Assembly (NCBI RefSeq): GCF_022430545.2
Contig: NZ_CP092488.2
Coordinates: forward strand, 186,001 to 250,000
Reading direction: 5' to 3'
From: Mycobacterium paraterrae
GTDB taxonomy: Bacteria; Actinomycetota; Actinomycetes; Mycobacteriales; Mycobacteriaceae
Length of the DNA stretch: 64,000 nt
Shown: piece by piece, positions 54,666 through 62,651 of the stretch
How the letters are laid out: each line of letters opens with the position of its first letter
Position numbering within the stretch: position 1 is the first letter of the stretch
Notes under the pieces: model-generated
Told to the model about the DNA's origin: nothing
The model's input: only the letters and a program-made list of their open reading frames with translations
Database searches by the model: none
Made by a program: the position numbers and the translations under genes

Positions 54666-55010
54666 TCAGCAGTGAGCGGCCCAGCACCGCATGGTCGGGC
54701 AGTAGGTCGAGCGCGCCAGGTTCACCATGCCGGCGACCTGCGCATAGCTCACCATCTGTCCGCTCATGGAGGCGTGAATGTCCTGGGTGATCCGGTCCGG
54801 CGTCCAACCCCAGCCGAGGTCCTGACAGATCAGGCCGGCCAGCTCCACGAGCGGCGCTTCGTGCCCTTGCGGCCAGCTAAGGCCCAAGCCTTTGAGCTCT
54901 GACAGGTAGCCGTCGTCGCGGGAATCAGCGGCCGCGCTCGCCGCGCTGGTGATCACTGCGGCCCAGACAAGCGCGTGGATGGTCAGTGTCGTGAGCCAGC
55001 GGGAACGCAT
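54666..55010 (-). CDS. DUF732 exported protein
   Basis: A 114-residue exported protein. Signal peptide LTTLTIHALVWAAVITSAASAAADS, then DDGYLSELKGLGLSW, the typical opening of DUF732 proteins (short helical secreted domains common in mycobacteria). Two cysteines bracket the domain (LICQDLGWG and TYCPTMRC), with a third at the C-terminus. Start ATG at 55010. It converges with the exported-protein gene upstream by 6 bp. Confidence 0.85.
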   Translation of the reverse strand: MRSRWLTTLTIHALVWAAVITSAASAAADSRDDGYLSELKGLGLSWPQGHEAPLVELAGLICQDLGWGWTPDRITQDIHASMSGQMVSYAQVAGMVNLARSTYCPTMRCWAAHC

Positions 55011-55134
55011 CTGATCTCGACCTCTCGTCGTGCCGGGGACGTCGAGAAAAAGTATGTGCATCCCCAGCACTACGAGGCCATCAAGAACGGCAGACGCAGG
55101 TCCAATCCCTACTTTGCTGGGCAAATACCTATCT

Positions 55135-55473
55135 TTACTGGCAGCTTCCAGGCGGCGCCGGTACCGGGCCCTGCTGTGGCGGAGTGAACAGCCCTGGCGG
55201 TGGCGGCGGCTTGACGCACTGGACGATCACCAGAGCGGCCGTGCCCGGGGCGCCCCGGTTGATGGCCCGCCAGTAGGAGCCGTCGTCGTAGGGCACGCCG
55301 TCACACGACGGCTCGACCGGCGACATCATGTCGACCGTGCCTCCGCCCGGGCAATAGTGAGCGCCCAGGTCGGGCTTGTGCGGGTCGGCAGGCGGAGGGG
55401 CTGGAGCCGCGTGGGCTACCGGCGCGGTCAGCGCAGCGGCAGCGATCAGCGCGAGCATCGTCACGTGCTTCAT
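55135..55473 (-). CDS. Small exported protein with Cys pairs
   Basis: A 112-residue protein with signal peptide MKHVTMLALIAAAALTAPVAHAAPAP. The mature domain has HYCPGGGTVDMMSP, PSCDGVPYDDGSYWRAI and IVQCVKPPPPPG, plus a terminal Cys, so two disulfides are possible. The Tyr-Cys-Pro-Gly-Gly-Gly opening is seen in many small secreted mycobacterial proteins. ATG at 55473 is preferred because AGGATG precedes it by 8 nt; an in-frame ATG at 55482 also exists. It is followed downstream by the DUF732 gene on the same strand, 124 bp away. Confidence 0.78.
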   Translation of the reverse strand: MKHVTMLALIAAAALTAPVAHAAPAPPPADPHKPDLGAHYCPGGGTVDMMSPVEPSCDGVPYDDGSYWRAINRGAPGTAALVIVQCVKPPPPPGLFTPPQQGPVPAPPGSCQ

Positions 55474-55526
55474 GGTCGGCATCCTGTCAGGGTGTCGTCG
55501 CGGTCTGGCTGTGTCATTATCCGCAC

Positions 55527-56372
55527 ATGACCTCCGCGTTGCTACTCCGCGACTTGGTGCGTTGTTCCCGACCGACCAGCATCATCGATATCGGCGCCAA
55601 TCCCATCGACGGTCCGCCTCCATACAAAGAGATGCTCGACTACGGATTGTGCACGGTGACCGGGTTCGAGCCGCAGACGGAAGCACTCACGGTTCTCGAG
55701 GCTCACAAAGGCCCGCTGGAGCGGTACCGTCCGGAAGCCGTGGGTGACGGCCACGAACATCGACTGAAGATCACCAAGGCTCAGGGCATGACCAGCCTGC
55801 TCACCCCCGACCAGAACCAGCTCCGGCTGTTCAACGAATTCACGGATTGGGCCACGGTCGTCGAGGAGCACGACGTCCAGACGCATCGACTCGACGACCT
55901 AGATATCGACGACTTCGACCTGTTGAAGATCGACGTGCAGGGCTCGGAACTGATGATCTTCCAGAACGGCCGCAACCGGCTCGCCAACGCGGTCGCGGTG
56001 CACACCGAAGTGTCCTTCGTGCCGCTGTATCACGGGCAGCCCACGTTCGCTGAAGTGGACAGCGAGCTGCGGGCACAAGGATTCATGCCCCACTCGATGC
56101 CTGCTGTGAAGCGCTGGGCGATCGCGCCGACGGTATTCGAGGACAACGTCTACATCCCCGGCAATCAGCTGCTCGAGGCCGACGTGGTCTACATCCGCGA
56201 CCTCGCGCACACCGAACACCTGACCAGCGAACAACTTTCACACCTGGCGATGATCGCCTTTCACATCTACGGGTCGGTCGACCTGACGGTCAACCTCCTC
56301 ATCGAGCTTCGGTATCGCGGACGGGTCGCCGACGACGCCGTCGAGCAATTGATGACGCTCTTCGACGACTAG
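55527..56372 (+). CDS. FkbM family methyltransferase
   Basis: A 281-residue protein with an AdoMet-binding fold of the FkbM type: SIIDIGANPIDGPPPYKEML is motif I, TGFEPQTEAL the acidic strand, and DFDLLKIDVQGSELMIFQNG the FkbM signature with Asp-Val-Gly-like turn (here DVQGSE). FkbM enzymes O-methylate sugars, macrolides or glycolipids, so a surface glycolipid or polysaccharide is a plausible target. The substrate is not shown by the sequence. Start ATG at 55527. The last 70 residues (HTEHLTSEQLSHLAMIAFH) form an added helical tail. The TAG shares CTAG with the convergent FAD-TPR gene. Confidence 0.88.
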   Translation: MTSALLLRDLVRCSRPTSIIDIGANPIDGPPPYKEMLDYGLCTVTGFEPQTEALTVLEAHKGPLERYRPEAVGDGHEHRLKITKAQGMTSLLTPDQNQLRLFNEFTDWATVVEEHDVQTHRLDDLDIDDFDLLKIDVQGSELMIFQNGRNRLANAVAVHTEVSFVPLYHGQPTFAEVDSELRAQGFMPHSMPAVKRWAIAPTVFEDNVYIPGNQLLEADVVYIRDLAHTEHLTSEQLSHLAMIAFHIYGSVDLTVNLLIELRYRGRVADDAVEQLMTLFDD

Positions 56373-59005
56373 TTCACCGCGCCTCGGGTGACCTGCGGTC
56401 CTGGCGAGGCCCGATGCCGGGACAGCAGCCGCGCGGCCTGACCGGGAGCGCCGAGCTGAAGCATCGCGGCCAGCGCCGTTTCGAGGATTACCTCTTGCTG
56501 CACGCGGCTTCCACCGATCGAGGGAAGTCCGCCAAGCGATTCCAGGAGATAGTCGAGGGCGGCGCGCGGCTCCCCCGCCGTCAACGCGATCAGGCCCTCT
56601 CCGATGAGCCGCAACGTAGTCTGCTGCGCGTCGGTGGCGCCCGGCACGTTGATCGCGCGGATCGCCGCCGGGTCGTTCGCGGCGGCCAGCACCAGTAGCG
56701 CGTGGAACGCGATGAACGCCGTCTGCGGCGAATAGGCAAGCGAGCCCGCCTCGTTGAGCACTTTCATGGGGTCCGGCGGCGTCACCCAGTCCGGGTGCAG
56801 CCGGGCCCGCCATGCCAGGGAGCCGGCGTCGACGAGGCAGCGCACCCCGTTGGAGTGCGGGGGCGCCAGCGACGAGTGGTAGCGCCGCGCCGCCGCGGCC
56901 GCGTCGCCCATCGCCAGCTCGTGCAGTGCGGCGTGCCACTGGAAGTGCGGCAGGTAGCGCTGCGTACTGCCGTCGCTGGGTATCCAGTCGGTCAGCCATT
57001 TCAGGCCGGCCCCATGCGCGTCTGTTTCGTAGTGCACGTGTGAGAGCGCATGGGCGGCATTGCCATTGCCTGGGTCGAGCTCCATTGCGGCATCGGCCAA
57101 GTCGGCCGCGTCGTACCACAGGCCTTGCTCCGTGCGGCCGTAGGCGCGCAAACCGAGATACCAGGGCGCCTCGCCGTGCACACCGGTGAATTTCTCGACG
57201 TATTCCCAGGCGTCCGGAAGCGCGTCGCCGGCCCCCGCGAACGCAATCGACGGCGCGAGCACCAGCAGCGCGACCGCGTCGTCGGGGATCCGGTCGAGGT
57301 GGTCGATGAGCGCGTCGGTGCCCGCCTCGTTGCCCTTTTCGCACCAGGTCGCGATGGCTTCGACATGGCTTCGGTCGTCGTCGCTGCCGTGCGCCAGCGC
57401 GGCGCGGGCACGGGTGAGGTGGCCGGTGACCGCGTCGGGACCGCCTGCGCGGTCGGGCCGTTCGGTCGCGATCATGGCCAGCGCGATGTGTGCGCGGGCA
57501 TGGTTCGGGTCTTCAGCGACCGCGGCGGCGAACGCGGTGGAGGCACCGTCTTGGACGGCGAGCAGGCGGCGCACGCCCTCGGCATAGGACGCCGCGGCGC
57601 CGGTCAACTCGGGCTTGGTGACGACCAGGCTGGGCACCCTCCGTACCGGCTGCTCACGGCTGTCGTCGGCGAGCAACGCCGCAATCGCCGCTGCCTGAGA
57701 ACGGATCTCGGGGATCGCGGTGGTCTCCCACTCTTCGCCTTGCCGGATCGAGCCGATGCAGACGACATTGGGGACCGTGTTTCCGGCAGCGTCGATCAGG
57801 TAGCCCTCGGGGGTGAGCCGCACCCCCACGCCGCACGGGTGCAGCGAAGCGGTCTCTGCCGCAAGCAGATTCGACCACAGCGGTGAGCCGTTCAGCGATC
57901 GTCGGTCCCACGCCGCGCCGGCCGCGACCACGACAGCGTCGCCGCGGCGGCGCACCGACCCGTCGCTGGTGGTCACCACCAACTCGACGCCTCTGCGGCG
58001 CAACGACACATCGGCGACCTCACCGGCTTCGACGACGAGTTGGCCGCTGTCGATTGCGTCGTAAATCGCGTCGGCGATGGTTGGGGGCATCCGGTGGCGC
58101 AGCACCTCCCACTGCCGCAGGTCCTCGCGCAGGAAGCGGCGCTGGTCCTCCCACCCCAGCGACCGCCACAACCGGGCGGTTCGGGGCCGGATCGCGTCGA
58201 TCACCTGCCGCCAGTCCGCGCCCGCCTTTCGGGCGTGCGTGAGATCCGCGGCCAGGGCTTCTCGCAACTGTTCCAAGGACACCTCGTCGGGCAAAGCGTC
58301 GAGGTGAGGCAAGTCCGTCGGGGTGCCCGTTGCGCGGAATCGGCGCGGCAGCGCACCGTGCCGCGACAACAGCGTGACGGTGGCGCCGCGTGCCGTGAGG
58401 TGCAGGGCAACATCGACTCCGGTGAGGCCCGATCCGATCACCAAGACACTGTCGGGCCGTCGTGATCCCAGCGCGTCCAAAGCGCCCGGCGCCCACGGGT
58501 CCAGCACGATCCTGCCGTCGGCCCCGTCGGCCAGCACTGGGGCGAATGCACGTTCCAGCGAGTCGGGCATGCCGTTGCGCGGACGGCCCGATGCGAGCAC
58601 CACCGAATCGGCGTACAGATCCCGACCGTCGTTCAGCCGCAACCGAACCGGAGCACCCGGTATCACGTCGACGACCTCGGCGATCTCGATGCGCACGTCG
58701 GCGGCGACGAGTTGGTCCTGCAGATAGCGCCGGTATGCGAGTCGCGGCGCGAAGCTTTCGGCCGGCGTCACGGCGCGTTCGTCGAGCCAACGGGTGAAGT
58801 GATCGGGGTCGTCTGGCCAGGCCGACATCCGCGCCGCCGGCACGTTCAGCAGATGCGTCGGGTCGTTGGTGCCGTAGGCCGCGCCGGTGCCGGGATGGCC
58901 CGACGCATCGATCACCGTGATCTGGGCATCCGGCTTGGTGCGGCGCACATGCACCGCGGTGAGCACTCCCGCGGCCCCCCCGCCGACAATCGCGACGCGC
59001 AGCAT
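56369..59005 (-). CDS. FAD/NAD(P)-binding oxidoreductase fused to TTC38-like TPR domain
   Basis: An 878-residue two-part protein. Residues 1 to about 450 are a flavoprotein: VAIVGGGAAGVLTAVHV (GxGxxG at 8-13), GAAYGTNDPTHLLNVPAARMSAW, which is typical of NAD_binding_9 proteins, and a second Rossmann motif VLVIGSGLTGVDVALHL (187-203). VVCIGSIRQGEEWETTAIPEIR closes the domain. From about residue 455 on there is a helical region with alternating small-residue helices (EDPNHARAHIALAMIA, LDPGNGNAAHALSHVHYETDAHG, YLPHFQWHAALHELAMGD), the pattern of TTC38-like tetratricopeptide proteins. No frameshift or internal start separates them. The reaction and partners are unknown. It converges on the FkbM gene with a shared CTAG stop. 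Confidence 0.85.
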   Translation of the reverse strand: MLRVAIVGGGAAGVLTAVHVRRTKPDAQITVIDASGHPGTGAAYGTNDPTHLLNVPAARMSAWPDDPDHFTRWLDERAVTPAESFAPRLAYRRYLQDQLVAADVRIEIAEVVDVIPGAPVRLRLNDGRDLYADSVVLASGRPRNGMPDSLERAFAPVLADGADGRIVLDPWAPGALDALGSRRPDSVLVIGSGLTGVDVALHLTARGATVTLLSRHGALPRRFRATGTPTDLPHLDALPDEVSLEQLREALAADLTHARKAGADWRQVIDAIRPRTARLWRSLGWEDQRRFLREDLRQWEVLRHRMPPTIADAIYDAIDSGQLVVEAGEVADVSLRRRGVELVVTTSDGSVRRRGDAVVVAAGAAWDRRSLNGSPLWSNLLAAETASLHPCGVGVRLTPEGYLIDAAGNTVPNVVCIGSIRQGEEWETTAIPEIRSQAAAIAALLADDSREQPVRRVPSLVVTKPELTGAAASYAEGVRRLLAVQDGASTAFAAAVAEDPNHARAHIALAMIATERPDRAGGPDAVTGHLTRARAALAHGSDDDRSHVEAIATWCEKGNEAGTDALIDHLDRIPDDAVALLVLAPSIAFAGAGDALPDAWEYVEKFTGVHGEAPWYLGLRAYGRTEQGLWYDAADLADAAMELDPGNGNAAHALSHVHYETDAHGAGLKWLTDWIPSDGSTQRYLPHFQWHAALHELAMGDAAAAARRYHSSLAPPHSNGVRCLVDAGSLAWRARLHPDWVTPPDPMKVLNEAGSLAYSPQTAFIAFHALLVLAAANDPAAIRAINVPGATDAQQTTLRLIGEGLIALTAGEPRAALDYLLESLGGLPSIGGSRVQQEVILETALAAMLQLGAPGQAARLLSRHRASPGPQVTRGAVN

Positions 59006-59068
59006 GGCCGAAGGCTACCCGTCAGAGCACCGCGTGGCCGAGTTTGCGCGAAACTTGTTGGCTGTCGG

Positions 59069-59587
59069 TCAATCCACGTTGCTGATCGTCGCGTGGCAGA
59101 TCGGCAAAGCGACCGGCAGCGTATGGGCGACGGAATCGCCGGGCGCGGTGACGACCAGCGTCCCCTCACGTGGACACGGATTTCCCGAGCCGTTGACGTC
59201 CAGCGCGGACGTCTGAACGGTCGCGGTGGCACTATCGCCGGGGTTGAGGTGCAGCACGTGCGATGCGGGCGCGGGCTGCCGATCGACGTGCACGAGCACC
59301 CCACCGGCGGCGGTGACCAGATTCGCGTCCGGATACCCGACGAGCGTGCACTGTGCCGACGACGTGTTGGTGAAGGTCACCACGACGTGGCGCAGCGTAT
59401 TGGCCGGTTCGACCGGGCCACTGGTGACCGAAAGACGGGAGCAACTGCCCGGCGCGGCGGCGGGAGCGCCACCGCCGCCACCAGCACCCCCGCCGTCGTT
59501 GGGTGGGCCTCCGGCGTTGGCGGATGCGACACCAAAAGCATTCACAATCAATAGAAGTGCGGCAACAACTGTCCCTGACGGCTTCAT
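59069..59587 (-). CDS. DUF4232 secreted protein
   Basis: A 172-residue exported protein. Signal peptide MKPSGTVVAALLLIVNAFGVASANAGG, a Gly-rich linker (NDGGGAGGGGGAPAAAPG), then the DUF4232 domain: CSRLSVTSGPVEPANTL, VTFTNTSSAQCTLVGYPDANLVTAAGG and PALPICHA-type ending with four cysteines (CSRL, QCTL, PCPRE, ICHA) likely forming two disulfides. The domain is an Ig-like fold common in secreted actinobacterial proteins. It lies upstream of, and on the same strand as, the FAD-TPR gene with 63 bp between. Confidence 0.88.
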   Translation of the reverse strand: MKPSGTVVAALLLIVNAFGVASANAGGPPNDGGGAGGGGGAPAAAPGSCSRLSVTSGPVEPANTLRHVVVTFTNTSSAQCTLVGYPDANLVTAAGGVLVHVDRQPAPASHVLHLNPGDSATATVQTSALDVNGSGNPCPREGTLVVTAPGDSVAHTLPVALPICHATISNVD

Positions 59588-59683
59588 GATTCTCCAATTG
59601 CTGAGGGCATTGGGATGCCGTGAAACTATTCAGTTTGGGACATTGCGCTCATAGTAGGCGCCAAAGTGCGCGCGTATCAATAA

Positions 59684-60070
59684 CTACAGGCTGCCGAGAT
59701 CGTCGGGCACGTCAACGGCGTGCTCCTGCAAGGCTTCGAGCGGCACGATGTCCAGGGTGCGCTCGTGTGTACAGGCCAACACCACTGGAGCTGCGCAACC
59801 GTCACGGTAGGCCCGCAGCCAGTTGTTCGCGGTCACACACCATCGATCGCCGGGCACCAGGCCGGGAAACTTGAACTGCGGCATGGGAGTTGAGAGATTG
59901 TTGCCGATGCCGCGCTGATGTTCGAGGAACTCCGCGGTTACCACCGCGCAAATAGTATGAAAGCCAATGTCTTCCGGTCCGCTCGAACAGCAGCCGTCCC
60001 GGTAGAAGCCGGTGAGCGGTTCGCTGCCGCACGGCTCCAGCGGGCCGCCCAACACGTTGCGTTCAGCCAT
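59684..60070 (-). CDS. DUF2237 family protein
   Basis: A 128-residue cytosolic protein that matches DUF2237 along its length: NVLGGPLEPCGSEPLTGFYRDGCCSSG, PEDIGFHTICAVVTAEFLE, LSTPMPQFKFPGLVPGDRWCV and APVVLACTHERTLDIVPLE. The conserved Cys, Asp and His residues (C14, CC27-28, H39, C42, H104 by approximate count) suggest a metal or catalytic site. Function is unknown. Its ATG overlaps the end of the LLM-class gene by 8 bp, so the two are coupled. Confidence 0.9.
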   Translation of the reverse strand: MAERNVLGGPLEPCGSEPLTGFYRDGCCSSGPEDIGFHTICAVVTAEFLEHQRGIGNNLSTPMPQFKFPGLVPGDRWCVTANNWLRAYRDGCAAPVVLACTHERTLDIVPLEALQEHAVDVPDDLGSL

Positions 60071-60959
60071 CGATTGCCTCCACCAACTCGGCTACCCGCC
60101 GGAGCTGATTGAGATCGGAACTGGTTGGGATGAGCTGTATCTCGTCGGTGCCTACGGCTTCGAACCGGCGAAACAGCGCGACCAGGTCGTCGTCGCTGCC
60201 GGCGAATCCGGTGTGCGGGGCCATGGCGTCGACGTACTCGGCCGGTATCCAGTTCATGTAGCGCCGCAGATGCCGATGCACCTGCGCGCGGGCCTCGTCG
60301 GCGTCGCCGAGAGCGAACCAAAACGACGTGGCCAGATGCGGTTTCGACTTGCCCGCCTCCGACCAGGCGTGGCGCGCGACGTCGAACAACTCGTTCTGCT
60401 TGGCGACGTCGAGGTCCAGCGTCGTCCCGGCCAACCCGTCGGCCCAGGTCGCCGCGTGGCGCAGCGTCTTCGGTCCGATGGTGCCCACCAGCAACGGCGG
60501 TCCGCCCGGCTGCGCCGGCAACGGCCCGACCGGCAGCACCGACTCGGTGACCTTCTCACCGGCCCAGACCCGCTTCATCACCGCGATCCGCTCGGCCAAG
60601 CCGCGGATGGTCTGCGTCGACGGATCCGCCCCGACGGCGACGTAGTCTTCGACGCGCCCGCCGACACCCAGCCCGACGGTGAGCCGTCCACCGCTCATCA
60701 TGTCGCCGGTCGCCAACGCCTTGGCAAGCATCACCGGATCGTGCAACTGCGGCACGATCACGGTTGTCACCAGTCGCACCCGGTCGGTCCAGGCCGCCAA
60801 CGCGCCCATCAACGTGCACGTCTCGGGATTGTCGAAAGCCATCCGCTCGCCCCAGCACAACGACGAGAACGGGCCGTCGTCGATGATGCGCGCCCAGTCC
60901 CGCAGTACGCCGGCATTCAAATCCGGCTCCATGACCGGCATGGTCATCGCTATCCGCAC
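60063..60959 (-). CDS. LLM class F420-dependent oxidoreductase
   Basis: A 298-residue TIM-barrel enzyme of the luciferase-like monooxygenase superfamily: DDGPFSSLCWGERMAFDNPETCTLMGALAAWTDRVRLVTTV, then ALATGDMMSGGRLTVGLGVGG and PPLLVGTIGPKTLRHAATWADGLAG. These are typical of mycobacterial F420-dependent members. The substrate is unknown. GTG at 60959 (VRIAMTMPVMEPDLN) is preferred; an upstream ATG would add an unconserved arginine-rich tail. It overlaps the DUF2237 start by 8 bp and is divergent from the VOC gene by 65 bp. Confidence 0.9.
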   Translation of the reverse strand: MRIAMTMPVMEPDLNAGVLRDWARIIDDGPFSSLCWGERMAFDNPETCTLMGALAAWTDRVRLVTTVIVPQLHDPVMLAKALATGDMMSGGRLTVGLGVGGRVEDYVAVGADPSTQTIRGLAERIAVMKRVWAGEKVTESVLPVGPLPAQPGGPPLLVGTIGPKTLRHAATWADGLAGTTLDLDVAKQNELFDVARHAWSEAGKSKPHLATSFWFALGDADEARAQVHRHLRRYMNWIPAEYVDAMAPHTGFAGSDDDLVALFRRFEAVGTDEIQLIPTSSDLNQLRRVAELVEAIDG

Positions 60960-61024
60960 GATCGCGATTCTGGCATGCAGACCGCCCTGTTCCCGCCGCA
61001 ATCAGCGTGGCAGCATCACCTACG

Positions 61025-61414
61025 ATGCCTATCGAGTTCAACCACACCATCGTCGCCGCCCACGACAAGCGGGAATCGGCCGAATTCATCTGCGAGTTGT
61101 TCGGATTGCCCACCCCCCAACCGTTCGGTCATTTCTTGGTGGCCGCCCTGGAGCACGGCGCCAGCCTCGACTACGCCGACGTAGCTGCCGGTGAAGAGAT
61201 CCGTCCGCAGCACTATGCGTTTCTGGTGTCCGAGGACGACTTCGACGCGATTTACGGCAAAATCTCCTCGCGCGGGCTGCAGCACTGGGCGGATCCGGCC
61301 GGTCGCCGGCCCGGCGAGTTCAACACCAACGACGGCGGACGCGGCGTGTATTTCCGTGATCCGGCGGGCCACTATCTGGAGATCCTGACCCGCCCGTACG
61401 GCTCGGGCGGTTAG
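61025..61414 (+). CDS. VOC (glyoxalase-like) family protein
   Basis: A 129-residue vicinal-oxygen-chelate fold protein: [25 protein letters not shown] has the first metal-type His, [21 protein letters not shown] the second, and [20 protein letters not shown] the C-terminal His/Glu pair. Such proteins are isomerases, dioxygenases or resistance proteins; the sequence does not show which. Start ATG at 61025. The TAG shares four bases with the TAA of the convergent Rrf2 gene. Confidence 0.88.
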   Translation: MPIEFNHTIVAAHDKRESAEFICELFGLPTPQPFGHFLVAALEHGASLDYADVAAGEEIRPQHYAFLVSEDDFDAIYGKISSRGLQHWADPAGRRPGEFNTNDGGRGVYFRDPAGHYLEILTRPYGSGG

Positions 61415-61893
61415 CTGGCGCTGCGCGGCCCGCGGCGCAGGGTTTCCTGGTCGCGGTAGTCGGCGGCCAGCCGGTTGACGTGCTCGGGCAGCGCTCCGGC
61501 CGCTACGTCGGCCAGGCTGGTCTGCTCGAGCACCGAACGCATGCTGGCCCTCAGCGCCCGCCAGACGTCGGTGAGCGCCGCAGTCGGGCCGGAGTAGGGC
61601 AGGTCGCCGAGCCCGATGTCGCGGACGCTGGCCAGTGGGCCGTCGATGCAGCGCAGGACGTCGGCAATGCTGATTTGGGTTCCGGGCCGGGACAATTCGT
61701 AGCCGCCGTCGCGGCCCCGGTGGCTACGCACGAGATGATCGGCCCTCAGGGCGGACAGGATGTCGACCAGGAATTGGGGTGGGATGCCTTGCGCACTGGC
61801 AAGTTCGTCGGTGGTGACTCGCACGCCGTCCTCGACGGTGGCCAGTTCGACCATCGCTCGCACCGCATACTCCGCCTTCGCCGACATTCGCAT
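61411..61893 (-). CDS. Rrf2 family transcriptional regulator (Rv1287-like)
   Basis: A 160-residue regulator. The N-terminal winged helix is [44 protein letters not shown] and [22 protein letters not shown]. Rrf2 proteins such as IscR and NsrR bind Fe-S clusters through three cysteines in this linker, but here only one Cys is present ([14 protein letters not shown]). Therefore it is more like CymR-type or cluster-free members. Start ATG at 61893; nearby ATGs at 61911 and 61887 are in frame. It lies 29 bp downstream of cysQ, and regulation of sulfate assimilation is likely from position. Confidence 0.9.
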   Translation of the reverse strand: MRMSAKAEYAVRAMVELATVEDGVRVTTDELASAQGIPPQFLVDILSALRADHLVRSHRGRDGGYELSRPGTQISIADVLRCIDGPLASVRDIGLGDLPYSGPTAALTDVWRALRASMRSVLEQTSLADVAAGALPEHVNRLAADYRDQETLRRGPRSAS

Positions 61894-61922
61894 GGAATGC
61901 GATTCTCCCATTCCGACGTGTC

Positions 61923-62651
61923 TCAGCTGGTGACCGCGAGCACCGCGGCTGCGAATTCGGGACGGCACACCACCAGGTCGGGCAGCTTCGGATCAGCCCT
62001 GTTGTACTCCAGCGGCGATCCGTCGATGCGCGACGTGTGCAGCCCCGCAGCGCGGGCCACCGCGACCGGCGCCGCCGAATCCCACTCGTACTGACCGCCC
62101 GCGTGCACGTAAACGTCGGCCAGGCCCTGGATGACCGCGGCGACTTTCGCTCCCGCCGAGCCCATCTCGACCAGCGTGCCGTTCAGCTGCTCGCGCACCT
62201 GCAGGGCGATCGTGGGCGGGCGGGTCCGTGACACCACGATCCGCGGCTCGCCGGAATGTGCCGGTGGCGGTGTGGGATTCGGGGTGGCCAAGGTGACGCC
62301 CTGCGCGGGAAGCGCCACCGCGCCGGCCACCAGGTCACCGGACTGCCACAGCGCGACGTGCACGGCCCAGTCGTCGCGGCCGAGCTCGGAGAATTCCCGG
62401 GTGCCGTCCAACGGGTCGACGATCCACACCCGCTGCGCGCTCAGCCGAATCGGGTCGTCCACGCCCTCTTCGGACAGCACCGCGTCGTCGTGCCGTTCAC
62501 GGGCCAGCGCAGCTATCAAATAGTCGTGGGACCGCTTGTCGCCCGCAGCTTTTCGTTCGGCCTCGGTTCCATCGGCGAGTTCCTCGCGAACCCCCAGCAG
62601 CAGCCGGCCCGCTTCGGTGGCCAGCCGTGCGGCTACCTCGTGATCGGTCAT
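61923..62651 (-). CDS. cysQ: 3'(2'),5'-bisphosphate nucleotidase CysQ
   Basis: Removes 3'-phosphate from PAP or PAPS during sulfate assimilation. The 242-residue protein is an inositol-monophosphatase-fold enzyme: [13 protein letters not shown] (metal Glu), [16 protein letters not shown] (metal Asp), and [16 protein letters not shown], the WDxAAP motif. Start ATG at 62651 overlaps the cysNC stop (ATGA), so it is co-translated with the enzyme that makes PAPS. In M. tuberculosis the best-known CysQ (Rv2131c) is elsewhere in the genome, so this linkage is a difference. Confidence 0.93.
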   Translation of the reverse strand: MTDHEVAARLATEAGRLLLGVREELADGTEAERKAAGDKRSHDYLIAALARERHDDAVLSEEGVDDPIRLSAQRVWIVDPLDGTREFSELGRDDWAVHVALWQSGDLVAGAVALPAQGVTLATPNPTPPPAHSGEPRIVVSRTRPPTIALQVREQLNGTLVEMGSAGAKVAAVIQGLADVYVHAGGQYEWDSAAPVAVARAAGLHTSRIDGSPLEYNRADPKLPDLVVCRPEFAAAVLAVTS

